Positions 17,235 to 26,959 are shown, numbered from the stretch's first letter. The stretch: DNA of 64,000 bases from Halodurantibacterium daqingensis (GCF_042666235.1 NZ_JBHTFQ010000013.1:1-64000), one strand, 5' to 3'. Notes: generated by a model from the sequence alone, not told the origin. Numbers and translations: made by a program.

Positions 17235-17825
17235 ATGCGGCTCGCGGATCTCTCTGACATTCACTCCGGCTACACGGCGCGCGGCAGGCTCGATCCGCTG
17301 TCGGAGGGTGGCTTGCCGGCGCTTCAGCTGCGTGACGTCGGAACGAACGGCGAAGCGCCAGGGCCAGACTTCCAGAGGTACGACTTGGGCAAGCTGTCCG
17401 ACCGATACTTCGTCCGCGGCGGCGAGGTCGTCTTTCGCTCGCGTGGCGAACCGAACGCTGCAGCGGCCATTCGCGATCCGCTGCCGGAGCCCGTCGTGGT
17501 CATTGTCCCGTTGGTGATCGTTCGCCCCGACAGGGACCGCGTTCTCCCCGAATACGTGGCATGGGCCATTAACCAGCCCGACGCGCAGCGCAGGCTCGGC
17601 GCGGAAGCGCAGGGCACGAGCCTCAGGATGATCCCGATGGCGGTCCTCGAGAACCTCGAGATCGCCGTGCCTGACCTGCCCACGCAGAAACGTATCGTCG
17701 AACTCGATGCCCTCGCCCGGCAGGAGGGGCAGCTGCTCCGTGAACTCGCCGCTCGCCGCGAAGAACTCGTAAGCGCCATTCTCGGCGAGGCCGCAAAGGC
17801 CGCCGACCAGAAGGAAATTGCCTGA
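17235..17825 (+). CDS. Half-size type I specificity subunit (HsdS-like)
   Basis: The 196-residue product has one target-recognition-domain-like unit and one C-terminal helical conserved region (LPTQKRIVELDALARQEGQLLRELAARREELVSAIL), about half of a normal HsdS. Half-size S proteins can dimerise to give palindromic specificity. A full HsdS is encoded in the same operon at 19335, so two specificity proteins compete for or share HsdM. The stop overlaps the HsdM start (TGATG). Confidence 0.75.
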   Translation: MRLADLSDIHSGYTARGRLDPLSEGGLPALQLRDVGTNGEAPGPDFQRYDLGKLSDRYFVRGGEVVFRSRGEPNAAAAIRDPLPEPVVVIVPLVIVRPDRDRVLPEYVAWAINQPDAQRRLGAEAQGTSLRMIPMAVLENLEIAVPDLPTQKRIVELDALARQEGQLLRELAARREELVSAILGEAAKAADQKEIA

Positions 17826-19342
17826 TGACCGATCTGATTACCCAACAGCAGATCAACCAGACCGCCTGGGCGGCCTGCGACACCTTCCGGGGCGCCGTCG
17901 ATGCCGGCCAGTACAAGGACTACATCCTCGTGATGTTGTTCCTGAAGTACATTTCGGATCTCTGGAACGACCACCTCGAAACCTACCGCAAGCAGTACGG
18001 CGACGATGAGGCCCGCATTCGCCGGCGCCTCGAACGCGAGCGGTTTATCCTGCCGGACGGCGCCAGCTTCTACGACCTCTACGCCCAGCGGAACGAGGCG
18101 AACATCGGCGAGCTGATCAATATCGCGCTGGAGAAGATCGAGGACGCGAACCGGGCCAAGCTCGAGGGCGTGTTCCGCAACATCGACTTCAACTCCGAGG
18201 CCAACCTCGGCCGCCCGAAGGATCGCAACCGCCGTCTCAAGAACCTCCTCGAGGACTTCGCCAAGCCTGCGCTCGACCTGCGCCCGTCGCGGGTGACAGA
18301 GGACATCATTGGCGAGTGCTACATCTACCTGATCTCGCGCTTCGCCTCGGACGCCGGAAAGAAGGCGGGCGAGTTCTACACGCCCACCGCCGTCTCGCGC
18401 CTGCTCGCCAAACTGGCGGCGCCCCAGCCCGGCAACACGATCTGCGACCCCGCCTGCGGGTCCGGCTCGCTGCTGATCCAGGCATCGCAAGAGGTTGGCT
18501 CCGAGAATTTCGCGCTCTACGGGCAGGAGGTGAACGGGGCGACCTGGGCGCTGGCCCGCATGAACATGTTCCTGCACGCCAAGGACGCCGCCCGCATCGA
18601 GTGGTGCGACACGCTCAACAGCCCGGCGCTGGTCGAGGGCGACCACCTGATGCGCTTCGACGTGGTGCTCGCCAATCCGCCGTTCTCGCTCGACAAGTGG
18701 GGCGCGGAGGACGCCGACAGCGACCAGTACAAGCGCTTCTGGCGCGGCGTGCCGCCTAAATCGAAGGGCGACTACGCCTTCATCACCCACATGATCGAGA
18801 TCGCCAAGCGGCAGTCGGGTCGCGTGGCGGTGATCGTGCCCCACGGCGTCCTGTTCCGGGGCGGGGCCGAGGGGCGCATCCGCCAGCAGTTGATCGAGGA
18901 GAACCTGCTCGACGCCGTGGTCGGCCTGCCTGCCAACCTGTTCACCACCACGGGGATCCCGGTCGCCATCCTGATCTTCGACCGCTCGCGCGAGGAAGGC
19001 GGCGCGAACGCGGACCGGCGCGACGTGCTGTTCATCGACGCCAGCAACGAGTTCACGCCGGGCAAGACCCAGAACGTGATGGACGAGGCGCATGTCGCCA
19101 AGGTGCTGGAGACCTACGCCACCCGCGCCGAGGTCGCGCGGTATTCGCACCGGGCGAGCCCCGAGGAGATCGCCGAGAACGGCTACAACCTCAACATCCC
19201 CCGCTACGTCGACACCTTCGAGCCGGAGGAAGAGATCGACGTGGCCGCCGTGCAGAAGGACATCCTGCGGATCGAGGCCGAGCTGGCCGATGTCCGGGCG
19301 AAGATAGCCGGGTATCTGAAGGAGCTCGGCGTTGATGCGTGA
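17825..19342 (+). CDS. hsdM: Type I restriction-modification methyltransferase subunit
   Basis: The 505-residue product has the HsdM layout: N-terminal helical domain (WAACDTFRG near residues 15-25), GEFYTPTAVSRLLAKL, the AdoMet-binding motif (DPACGSGSLLIQA) and the catalytic NPPF motif (VLANPPFSLDKW). It methylates adenine at N6 in complex with S subunits and protects host DNA. It is coupled to both neighbours: TGATG with the half HsdS, 8-base overlap with the full HsdS. Length fits the family. Confidence 0.95.
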   Translation: MTDLITQQQINQTAWAACDTFRGAVDAGQYKDYILVMLFLKYISDLWNDHLETYRKQYGDDEARIRRRLERERFILPDGASFYDLYAQRNEANIGELINIALEKIEDANRAKLEGVFRNIDFNSEANLGRPKDRNRRLKNLLEDFAKPALDLRPSRVTEDIIGECYIYLISRFASDAGKKAGEFYTPTAVSRLLAKLAAPQPGNTICDPACGSGSLLIQASQEVGSENFALYGQEVNGATWALARMNMFLHAKDAARIEWCDTLNSPALVEGDHLMRFDVVLANPPFSLDKWGAEDADSDQYKRFWRGVPPKSKGDYAFITHMIEIAKRQSGRVAVIVPHGVLFRGGAEGRIRQQLIEENLLDAVVGLPANLFTTTGIPVAILIFDRSREEGGANADRRDVLFIDASNEFTPGKTQNVMDEAHVAKVLETYATRAEVARYSHRASPEEIAENGYNLNIPRYVDTFEPEEEIDVAAVQKDILRIEAELADVRAKIAGYLKELGVDA

Positions 19343-20537
19343 GCCTTACGCCAAGCTACCACTCTCAAAGGTTGCGAGGATCGAGCGGGGCAGGTTTTCC
19401 GCGCGCCCCCGAAACGACCCGAAGTATTACGGCGGCGAAATCCCTTTCTTGCAAACCGGCGATATCGCGAGAGCGGGTCGCATCATTCAGGGTTGGACAC
19501 AGACGCTGAATGAACTCGGCCTTGGCGTGAGTAAGATGTTCCCGCGCGGCACGATCTTCATGTCGATTGCCGCGAACATTGGTGATGTGGCCATTTCAGG
19601 CTTCGATGCCGCCTGCCCAGACAGCGTGGTGGCTGTGAAGCCGCGCAACGGCGCTGATTCCGAGTGGCTTTTCCAGTCGCTGAAGTTTTCGAAGAACGAC
19701 TTGGCGGCGCTCTCCACCCAAAACGCACAAGCGAACCTAAGCCTTGAAAAGATTGAGCCTTTCAGGATCCCCGTTCCCCCGCTTCCCGAACAGCGCAAGA
19801 TCGCCGAGATCCTGCGGACCTGGGACGAGGCGCTCGAAAAGCTCACCGCCCTCCGCGCGCTGAACATCCGCCGCCGCGTCTGGTTCCGGACCCATCTGTT
19901 CACCGGCAAGATCAGGTTGCCCGGCTTCACGGGCGACTGGCGCGAAGTTCCGCTGAGCGAGGTTCTGGACGAGCACGGATCGAAATCGACCGGGGCGGAG
20001 GAGGTCTATTCGGTCTCGGTCCACAAAGGGCTGGTGAACCAGGTCGAGCATCTCGGCCGGTCGTTCTCGGCCGCGAACACCGACCACTACAACCGCGTCC
20101 TGCCGGGCGACATCGTCTACACCAAAAGCCCCACGGGCGATTTCCCGCTCGGCATCATCAAGCAGAGCAAGATCGACCGCGAAGTCATCGTCTCGCCGCT
20201 CTACGGGGTCTTCACCCCGCAGACCTACGCGCTTGGCGTGATCCTCGACGCGCTCTTCGAGTCGCCGCTGGCCGCCCGCAACTACCTCCATCCCCTCGTC
20301 CAGAAGGGCGCCAAGAACACGATCGCGGTCACCAACAGCCAGTTCCTCGAAGGCAAGCTCCGCCTCCCGATGGACCCTGCTGAACAGGCCGCCATCGCCG
20401 ATATCGTGAACGCCTCTCACGCCGAGTGCGCAAGTATCGAAGCCGAGATCGAAGCCCTGACCCGCCAGAAACGCGGCCTCATGCAGAAGCTGCTGACGGG
20501 CGAGTGGCGCGTGAAGCTGGAGGCGCCGGTTGCCTGA
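19335..20537 (+). CDS. hsdS: Type I specificity subunit with two recognition domains
   Basis: The 400-residue product has the usual two-fold HsdS design: TRD1 (about 1-140), a helical spacer beginning LPPEQRKIAEIL-like (PPLPEQRKIAEILRTWDEALEKL), TRD2 (about 190-340) and a second spacer (MDPAEQAAIADIV...LTRQKRGLMQKLLTGEWRV). Each TRD reads one half of a bipartite target. The ATG at 19335 overlaps HsdM by 8 bases; a TTG one codon earlier is also possible. The end overlaps the DUF3800 gene by 8 bases. Confidence 0.93.
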   Translation: MREPYAKLPLSKVARIERGRFSARPRNDPKYYGGEIPFLQTGDIARAGRIIQGWTQTLNELGLGVSKMFPRGTIFMSIAANIGDVAISGFDAACPDSVVAVKPRNGADSEWLFQSLKFSKNDLAALSTQNAQANLSLEKIEPFRIPVPPLPEQRKIAEILRTWDEALEKLTALRALNIRRRVWFRTHLFTGKIRLPGFTGDWREVPLSEVLDEHGSKSTGAEEVYSVSVHKGLVNQVEHLGRSFSAANTDHYNRVLPGDIVYTKSPTGDFPLGIIKQSKIDREVIVSPLYGVFTPQTYALGVILDALFESPLAARNYLHPLVQKGAKNTIAVTNSQFLEGKLRLPMDPAEQAAIADIVNASHAECASIEAEIEALTRQKRGLMQKLLTGEWRVKLEAPVA

Positions 20538-21261
20538 CTTCTCGGACTTCATCGTCTATGCCGACGAGAGCGGCGATCACGGGATGGTCAGCATCGACCC
20601 GCAATATCCCATGTTCGCGCTGACCTTCTGCGTCATGCGCAAGGACGAGTATGTCGGCGCCGTCGTGCCCGCCATGCAGCGGTTCAAGTTCGGCATATGG
20701 GGGCACGACTCGGTCGTCCTGCACGAACATGAAATCCGCAAGAGCCTCGGCCCCTTCGGCGTGTTGCGCACCGACCGTGCCTTGCGGACACGCTTCTTCG
20801 ACGAACTGAACGCGCTGATGGACGCGGCCCCGATGAAGATCTTTGCCTCGGTCATCGACAAGGAGAAGCACCGCGCGAAATACGCGAACCCTTGGAACCC
20901 CTACGAGATCGCCCTGCATTTCTGCATGGAGCGGCTGCAGGCCATGATGAACCGCTTCGAGCAGCACGGGAAGACCGTTCACGTCGTGTTCGAGAGCCGG
21001 GGCGCGAAGGAAGATGCCGAGCTTGAGCTGGAGTTCCGCCGCATCGCCAGCAACCAGAGCCATTGGGGCTACCGCCGGCACGACTTCAGCCGCTTCGACT
21101 TCCAGCCGGTTTTCATCCCGAAGGCCGCGAATGCCTCGGGCTTGCAGCTGGCCGACCTGACGGCCCGGCCCATCGCGCTGTCGCGGCTGCGCCCGGGCCA
21201 GCCGAACCGCGCGTTCGAGATCATCGAGCCCAAGCTGGGAGGGCTCAAATGCTTCCCCTAA
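20530..21261 (+). CDS. DUF3800 protein (predicted RNase H-like nuclease)
   Basis: The 243-residue product has the DUF3800 signatures: YADESGDHG near the N-terminus and ASGLQLADLTA near residue 200, where the acidic residues would form an RNase H-like metal site. Family members are often found in defence loci, and known function is scant. The TTG start lies inside the end of hsdS (8-base overlap), so it belongs to the operon. It may be an accessory nuclease of the restriction system (inference). Confidence 0.85.
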   Translation: MPDFSDFIVYADESGDHGMVSIDPQYPMFALTFCVMRKDEYVGAVVPAMQRFKFGIWGHDSVVLHEHEIRKSLGPFGVLRTDRALRTRFFDELNALMDAAPMKIFASVIDKEKHRAKYANPWNPYEIALHFCMERLQAMMNRFEQHGKTVHVVFESRGAKEDAELELEFRRIASNQSHWGYRRHDFSRFDFQPVFIPKAANASGLQLADLTARPIALSRLRPGQPNRAFEIIEPKLGGLKCFP

Positions 21262-21282
21262 GCGCTTGTCAGACAGGAAAAA

Positions 21283-21317
21283 ACAAAGGGGCCCCGGAAA
21301 CTCCAGGACCCCTTTGT
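21283..21317 (-). terminator. Hairpin with T-run on the minus strand
   Basis: ACAAAGGGG (21283-21291) pairs perfectly with CCCCTTTGT (21309-21317). On the minus strand the right-hand arm is followed by a T-run (complement of the A-run at 21278-21283), as in an intrinsic terminator for leftward transcripts. On the plus strand there is no T-run, so rightward transcription into hsdR may pass. It lies in the 142-base gap before hsdR. Confidence 0.5.
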
Positions 21318-21403
21318 CGACCGGGAAATGCCCAATCCTTTGGTCCGTATATAGCCACAGAGCCCCTTGACCGCAAGTTAATCCGGGCCCGGGAGCGCGC
21401 CCC

Positions 21404-24400
21404 ATGACCTTCAACGCCGCCGAGAAACACCAGTCCCAGGTGCCAGCACTGCAGCTGCTGGTGGCGCTGGGGTTTAAGCCGCTCTCGCAGGAGGAAGCGC
21501 TGCGCCTCCGCGGCGGGCGGCTGCGGAACGTGGTGCTGGACGACGTACTCGCTGAGCAGCTGATGCGCATCAACCGCTTCACGCACCGGGGCCGTGAGTA
21601 CGCCTTCGACCTCGAGGACGCGCACGAGGCGATGCGACGGCTGAAGCCCACGCCGGATCGGCTGAAGGGTCTGCGCGGCACCAATCAAGACATCTACGAC
21701 ACGCTCGTCCTCGGCACGACCATCACGAAGTCCATCGACGGCGACTCGAAGAGCTACTCGTTCCGCTACATCGATTGGGAGCGGCCGGAGAACAACGTCT
21801 TCCATGTCACTGCCGAGTTCTCGGTCGAGAGGACAGCGTCGAGCCAGACCAAGCGTTGCGACATCGTCGCGTTCGTGAACGGCATCCCGATCCTCGTGAT
21901 CGAGAACAAGCGGCCGACCGAAAGCCTGAAGAAGGCGGACAGCCAGCTGATCGGCTACCAGAACGAGGACAACATCCCGCAGCTCTTCCACTTCGCGCAG
22001 CTGCTGATCGGCATGAACCGGAACGAGGCGCGTTATGCGACCGTCGGCACGCCGCGAAAGTTCTGGCAAACTTGGCGGGACGAGGAAGACACCGACGAGG
22101 CCATCGCGCCCTTCTCAAACCGCGTGCTCACCGTGGCGGAGAAGGACGCCATCTTCTCCGGCGACTTCGCGGATGCACGTGCCTATTTCGACGCGATGGC
22201 CGCCGAGGGCGAACGCGCGGTCACGGCCCAGGACCGGACGGTTTATGCACTCTGCCGCCCCGAGCGGCTGCTCGATCTTATCCGCCGCTTCACCGTGTTC
22301 GATGGCGGCGTCCGCAAGGTTGCGCGCCATCAGCAGTTCTTCGGGATCCGCCGCGCCGTCGAGACGGTCAAGCAGCACGATGTCAGCGGCGCCCGAAAGG
22401 GCGGCGTGATCTGGCACACGCAGGGTTCAGGGAAGTCACTGACCATGGTGATGCTGGGGCGCTCGCTCGCTCTCGAGCGCAGCATCGAGAACCCGCGGAT
22501 CATCATCGTCACGGACCGCGACGATCTCGACAAGCAGATCAAGGACACCTTCAAGTCCTGCGACCTCGAGCCGGTCCGCGCGACGAGCGGGGCCCACCTT
22601 CTGGAGCTCGTCCAGAACAAGGCTCCGCTGGTCACCACGATCATCAACAAGTTCGACACGGCGCTGAAGAACAGCAAGCTGGCGGACGACGATCCGAATA
22701 TCTTCGTGCTGGTCGACGAGAGCCACAGGACGCAGACGGGTCGCTACGGCGGCCACAGCCAGTTCGCCGCCAAGATGCGCCGCCTCCTGCCCAAGGCCTG
22801 CTACCTCGGCTTCACCGGCACGCCCCTGCTCAAGAAGGAGAAGAACACACTGTCGACCTTCGGGCGGCTAATCCACCGCTACGCCATCGACGAGGCGGTC
22901 GCCGACGGCGCCGTCGTGCCGCTGCTCTACGAGGGACGGCTCGTTGAGCAGCAGGTCTCGGGCGCCGTTATCGACCGTTGGTTCGACAAGATCAGCGAGG
23001 GGCTGACCGAGAACCAGAAGCGTGATCTGAAGCGGAAATTCTCCCGGATGGACGCCTTGGCCAAGACCGATCAGGCAATTCGAGCCAAGGCTTTCGACAT
23101 CTCCGAGCACTTCCGCCAGCACTGGCAGGGCACAGGCTTCAAGGCACAGCTCGTTGCCCCGTCGAAAGCGGCGGCCGTCCGCTTCAAGGAGGTCCTCGAC
23201 GAGATCGGCCACGTCTCGAGCGCGATCGTCATTTCGCCGCCGGATGAGAACGAGGGCAACGAGGAGGTCGACCAGGAATCCAAGGACCTCGTGCGCCGCT
23301 TCTGGTCGCAGATGATGGCGCGGTACAAGACCGAGGAGGAGTACAACCGCCAGATCATCGATTCCTTCAAGGGCTCTGGCGATCCAGAGATCCTGATCGT
23401 CGTCTCCAAACTCCTCACCGGCTTCGACGCACCCCGGAATACGGTGCTCTACGTCTGCAAGTCCCTGAAGGAACATAACCTTCTCCAGGCGATTGCGCGC
23501 GTGAACCGTCTCTACGAGGACGGCGGCACGGAAAAGCAGTTCGGTTTCATCGTCGATTACGAGGGGCTGCTGGGCGAGTTGGACAGCGCCCTGACGACCT
23601 ATAGCGCCTTCGAAGGTTACGAGGCCGCGGACCTCGCAGGGACGGTGCACGATGTCCGGGAGGAGATCCGCAAGCTGCCCCAGCTGCACGATCAGCTTTG
23701 GGACCTCTTCAAGCCGGTTCGGAACAAAAAGGACATGGAGCAGTTCGAGCAGCACCTCGCTGACGAGGCGCAGCGCCATGAGTTCTACGCGCGGCTTAAG
23801 GCGTTCAGCCGGTGCCTGCACATCTCGCTCTCGTCCGACAAGCTTTTCGATGTTTTCGACGAGGCAAAGGTCGATGCCCTCAAACGGGACTGGAAGCAGT
23901 TCTCCGAACTCAAGCGCTCGGTCCAGCTTCGCTACCAGGAGACGGTCGATGTCCGCGAGTTCGAACCGAAGATCCAGAAGTTGCTCGATGACCATGTCGT
24001 GGCGATGCCGGCGGAGACCATCATCGAGGTGGTCAACATCAACGACCCCGACGCGCTGAAGGCTGTCATCGAGGAGACGGGGGTCTCCGAGGCCTCGAGG
24101 GCGGATCGCATCGCCAGCGCGACCCGCCGGGCAATCACCGAGAAGATGGATGAGGACCCGACGTTCTACAAACAGTTCTCCGAGCTGCTCGAAGAGACCA
24201 TTCGCGCCTATCGCGAGAAGCGGCTCTCCGAGCGCGAGTACCTGAACAGCGTCGTGGACCTCGCGAGCAAGGTGGCACGCAAGGATCGGGGCCGGGATGT
24301 TCCCGAAAGCATCCGGGGCGATGAGGATGCACAGGCGTTCTTCGGCGTCCTGGAAGGTCAGCTCAAGATCGAGGACGATGAGCCGGTGGCCGGCGACGAA

Positions 24401-24619
24401 GCAGCATCCATCGCCCTGGAGATCATCGACATCATCAAGTCCCACCTGATCGTCGACATTTGGTCGAACGAAGTGGCCCAGAACAAACTGCGCAATGCCA
24501 TTGATGACTACTTCTTCGACGTTCTGCGTGACGAGAGGGGCGTCGACCTGCCCGTGGAGGTGCTCGACGATCTCGAACTCAAGATTATGGATCTTGCTCG
24601 GGCCCGGTTCGCGGCATGA
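21404..24619 (+). CDS. hsdR: Type I restriction enzyme, motor and nuclease subunit
   Basis: The 1071-residue product starts with a RecB-like nuclease domain (CDIVAFVNGIPILVIENKRP, the D...ExK site) followed by an SF2 translocase: Walker A in HTQGSGKSLTMV, DEAD-like DESHRTQTGRYGG, and GFTGTPLLKKEKN. The motor C-terminal half includes LLTGFDAPRNTVLYV and a helical domain for HsdM contact. It cleaves unmodified DNA after ATP-driven translocation. The gap of 142 bases to the preceding gene is larger than elsewhere in the operon, so separate expression of R is possible. Confidence 0.95.
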   Translation: MTFNAAEKHQSQVPALQLLVALGFKPLSQEEALRLRGGRLRNVVLDDVLAEQLMRINRFTHRGREYAFDLEDAHEAMRRLKPTPDRLKGLRGTNQDIYDTLVLGTTITKSIDGDSKSYSFRYIDWERPENNVFHVTAEFSVERTASSQTKRCDIVAFVNGIPILVIENKRPTESLKKADSQLIGYQNEDNIPQLFHFAQLLIGMNRNEARYATVGTPRKFWQTWRDEEDTDEAIAPFSNRVLTVAEKDAIFSGDFADARAYFDAMAAEGERAVTAQDRTVYALCRPERLLDLIRRFTVFDGGVRKVARHQQFFGIRRAVETVKQHDVSGARKGGVIWHTQGSGKSLTMVMLGRSLALERSIENPRIIIVTDRDDLDKQIKDTFKSCDLEPVRATSGAHLLELVQNKAPLVTTIINKFDTALKNSKLADDDPNIFVLVDESHRTQTGRYGGHSQFAAKMRRLLPKACYLGFTGTPLLKKEKNTLSTFGRLIHRYAIDEAVADGAVVPLLYEGRLVEQQVSGAVIDRWFDKISEGLTENQKRDLKRKFSRMDALAKTDQAIRAKAFDISEHFRQHWQGTGFKAQLVAPSKAAAVRFKEVLDEIGHVSSAIVISPPDENEGNEEVDQESKDLVRRFWSQMMARYKTEEEYNRQIIDSFKGSGDPEILIVVSKLLTGFDAPRNTVLYVCKSLKEHNLLQAIARVNRLYEDGGTEKQFGFIVDYEGLLGELDSALTTYSAFEGYEAADLAGTVHDVREEIRKLPQLHDQLWDLFKPVRNKKDMEQFEQHLADEAQRHEFYARLKAFSRCLHISLSSDKLFDVFDEAKVDALKRDWKQFSELKRSVQLRYQETVDVREFEPKIQKLLDDHVVAMPAETIIEVVNINDPDALKAVIEETGVSEASRADRIASATRRAITEKMDEDPTFYKQFSELLEETIRAYREKRLSEREYLNSVVDLASKVARKDRGRDVPESIRGDEDAQAFFGVLEGQLKIEDDEPVAGDEAASIALEIIDIIKSHLIVDIWSNEVAQNKLRNAIDDYFFDVLRDERGVDLPVEVLDDLELKIMDLARARFAA

Positions 24620-25332
24620 CGCGGGAACTGCACTGCCTGCAGTACGGCGAGCAGGAGATCCGGTACGAGATCGTCCGCCGTCCGAGGAAGACGCTAGAGA
24701 TCGCCGTCGAGCCGGATGCTTCGGTGGTGATCGCGGCCCCGGAGGACGCGACGCTCGACGCAATAGAAGCCAAGCTGCGGAAGCGCGCGGCATGGGTGAC
24801 GCGGCAGCAGCGGTACTTCGCCCAGTTCCTTCCAAGAACACCGGAGCGCAGGTTTGTCGCCGGTGAGACCCATCTCTACCTCGGGCGCCAGTATCGGCTG
24901 AAGGTCGTCCCGCATGTCCAGGAATGCGTGAAGCCGATCCGCGGCTTCATCGTTGTGCAGACACACCGGCCGACCAGGCCGGAGGTGACGCGCGAACTGG
25001 TCGAGGCATGGTACCGGGACCGGGCACACATCAAGTTTCCGGAGCGGATCGAGCTCTGTCTCGGCCACTTCCCGAATCCGGAGGCATTCAGGCCGAAAGG
25101 TCTCATCGTACGCCAGACCCGGCAGCGATGGGGGTCCATGTCGCCGGCCGGACGCCTGCTTCTGAACCGCCGCCTCGTGCAGGCGCCGGTCGACGCCATC
25201 GACTACGTGATCACCCACGAGCTCTGCCATGTGGCGGAGCCTCATCACGGTGCTGCCTTCTTCGAGCTGCTCGACAAGGTGATGCCCGATTGGGAGCGTC
25301 GGAAGCAGAGGTTGGAAAGGGCCATGGCGTGA
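24616..25332 (+). CDS. YgjP-like metallopeptidase (M48-type, DUF45)
   Basis: The 238-residue product has the zinc-binding HExxH motif in THELCHVAEPHHGAAFFELLDKVMPDWERRKQRL, the characteristic YgjP (DUF45) signature, and an N-terminal beta region with RRPRKTLEIAVEPD. It overlaps the hsdR stop by ATGA. YgjP-family genes repeatedly follow type I restriction operons; the purpose is unknown, though control of HsdR by proteolysis is a plausible idea. Confidence 0.88.
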   Translation: MTRELHCLQYGEQEIRYEIVRRPRKTLEIAVEPDASVVIAAPEDATLDAIEAKLRKRAAWVTRQQRYFAQFLPRTPERRFVAGETHLYLGRQYRLKVVPHVQECVKPIRGFIVVQTHRPTRPEVTRELVEAWYRDRAHIKFPERIELCLGHFPNPEAFRPKGLIVRQTRQRWGSMSPAGRLLLNRRLVQAPVDAIDYVITHELCHVAEPHHGAAFFELLDKVMPDWERRKQRLERAMA

Positions 25333-25681
25333 GAACTTCCGAACCCGGTCGTGGCAGACGCAAACGCGACTCCAATCCAAGCAATTTCAACGGCTTTAAT
25401 TTCGTCAATATCTACATGGGCTTATGAGAAATTCACCAAATCGGCGCAGTCATGAGGTCCAGAGAATATCGGCCCTGAGAGACCGCTTCCGGGCCTCTTG
25501 GCGCGGGGGCCAGTGCTCAGCCCCTCCCGCATAACCCTCGAAAACAACGAGAAATCCCGGCCGCAGCCGGATCGGGAGAACGCCTTCGTGGGGGCAAGTG
25601 GCGGAGGGGATGGGTCTGACGTCCAACCTTCTCCACCTTAAGGGATTGATTTCATTATACAAGATCCCAACAGCTCTCGCT
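25333..25681. other. Non-coding junction between restriction and metal islands
   Basis: No convincing gene lies in this 349-base gap. At about 25609-25624 the plus strand reads TGGCGGAGGGGATGGG. This resembles the reverse complement of the 3' end of an alphaproteobacterial tRNA-Ser (acceptor plus part of the T-arm), but the match then breaks off. It may be an old attachment-site remnant marking the join between the two islands. The match is judged from memory and is weak. Confidence 0.35.
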
Positions 25682-26959
25682 TCAGATCACGAACACCGGC
25701 GCGAACCCACCCCCTAGCGTCCTGAAATTTGTGGTCTGGCCTTGATAAAGGCGCGCGGCCACCAGAAGCACCTGCCCATCATAGGTATACAGTCGCACGT
25801 CCATTTTGCGCCTCTGGGGTGTCTCGTCGATCTTGATCATGCGCTCGCTGGGGCGGACCAGCGTCTGGGCTACGTATCCGCCCTCCGCGATCTCCGCCCA
25901 AGCTCCTTTCGTCAGCTTGTCGCCACGATATACCGCCTTGCCACCATGTCCTCCTGTCGGCTTGAAGAACAGGTCCTTGCGGGATTTCCAAAGTGCATCA
26001 GCGTTGTCGGGATTGACCAAAACGGTGCGTGGAACGGCAGCAAGCCCGGCCCGAATCCCCGGGTCGACTCCCCATGCCTCAAGTGTCGCGGAATTCGAAA
26101 GAAGCGAAAGGTTGCGCTTGTCGGCAAGGAGCGCGTGGTTGTGCGGATTCGGCGTTACGACAACCGCGCCATCACGGTAGGATTCCTGCAATGCCTTGTG
26201 CTCGGGCTGATCAAAGGCGAAATCGGTGACCCGATTGTAAACGAGATCGATCGTCTTTCCGTCGACGCTGAGCCGACCATCGTCGTAGCTAAGGTGACCG
26301 GCGTCGGCGATGACCGCGTCTACCCCTCGTGCCGCCAAAACTTCCCGCGCGAGCACGAACTCGGGATAAAGGTACTGTTCCGGCGGATTGTCATCGATGA
26401 TGGCGATGCGTTGTGGCGTGCCCGTTCCCCGCTGCCGAATCCATTCGTTCTGGAACATGCGGAACGCCGCGTCCTCGAACGATGGCAGCGTCGGGGGGAT
26501 GTCCATTTCGGCACAACACGCGCGCTGCGCCCTTGCAAGAAAGGCATTGAGAAATGCCCCGCCGGCGTTGGTATTGATCTCGATCAGCCGGGGGCCGTCT
26601 TCGCCAAGATGAAAGTCGTAGCCCATCAATGCCCCGATCGGACCGTGATCCGCCCGCGCGATTTCCGGCGCCCAGGAAAGGACCGCGGCTTTGTATGCCG
26701 CGAGTTGGGCGGTGGTCTCCACAGCCGCTGCGATGGCGCGCATCTCATCCACGGTGGTGGCCGAAAGGAACACCGGCACGTGCGAGAACAGGTGGGTCTT
26801 GGGGCCGATGAACGTCTCGAAGAACGCCGGCTCACCTGCCTCCTGCTCCAGCGCCTCGCGCAGCGATGGAAGGTCCAGTGTAACGCAGAAGCAGTTCTTG
26901 TTGAGCCGCTCCGTGCGGTCTTGAACCCGCTTCGATGAACTGGAGCCGGGATTGTTCAT
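25682..26959 (-). CDS. Circularly permuted ATP-grasp-like enzyme
   Basis: The 425-residue product shows two ATP-grasp hallmarks in reversed order. A metal-binding strand LIEINTNAGG is at residues 125-134, and the glycine-rich nucleotide loop FFKPTGGHGG lies at 331-340, followed by MDVRLYTYDG at 386-395. In ordinary ATP-grasp ligases the glycine loop comes first, so the fold looks circularly permuted. Members join a carboxylate to an amine or thiol using ATP. The ATG overlaps the stop of a 71-codon ORF. Neighbours are metal-resistance genes, so a metal-binding peptide product is conceivable (inference). Confidence 0.65.
   Translation of the reverse strand: MNNPGSSSSKRVQDRTERLNKNCFCVTLDLPSLREALEQEAGEPAFFETFIGPKTHLFSHVPVFLSATTVDEMRAIAAAVETTAQLAAYKAAVLSWAPEIARADHGPIGALMGYDFHLGEDGPRLIEINTNAGGAFLNAFLARAQRACCAEMDIPPTLPSFEDAAFRMFQNEWIRQRGTGTPQRIAIIDDNPPEQYLYPEFVLAREVLAARGVDAVIADAGHLSYDDGRLSVDGKTIDLVYNRVTDFAFDQPEHKALQESYRDGAVVVTPNPHNHALLADKRNLSLLSNSATLEAWGVDPGIRAGLAAVPRTVLVNPDNADALWKSRKDLFFKPTGGHGGKAVYRGDKLTKGAWAEIAEGGYVAQTLVRPSERMIKIDETPQRRKMDVRLYTYDGQVLLVAARLYQGQTTNFRTLGGGFAPVFVI

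Noticed and set aside
25450..25662. 70-codon ORF in the gap after the metallopeptidase gene
   Set aside because: Composition is unlike a protein, there is no ribosome-binding site and no neighbour coupling.
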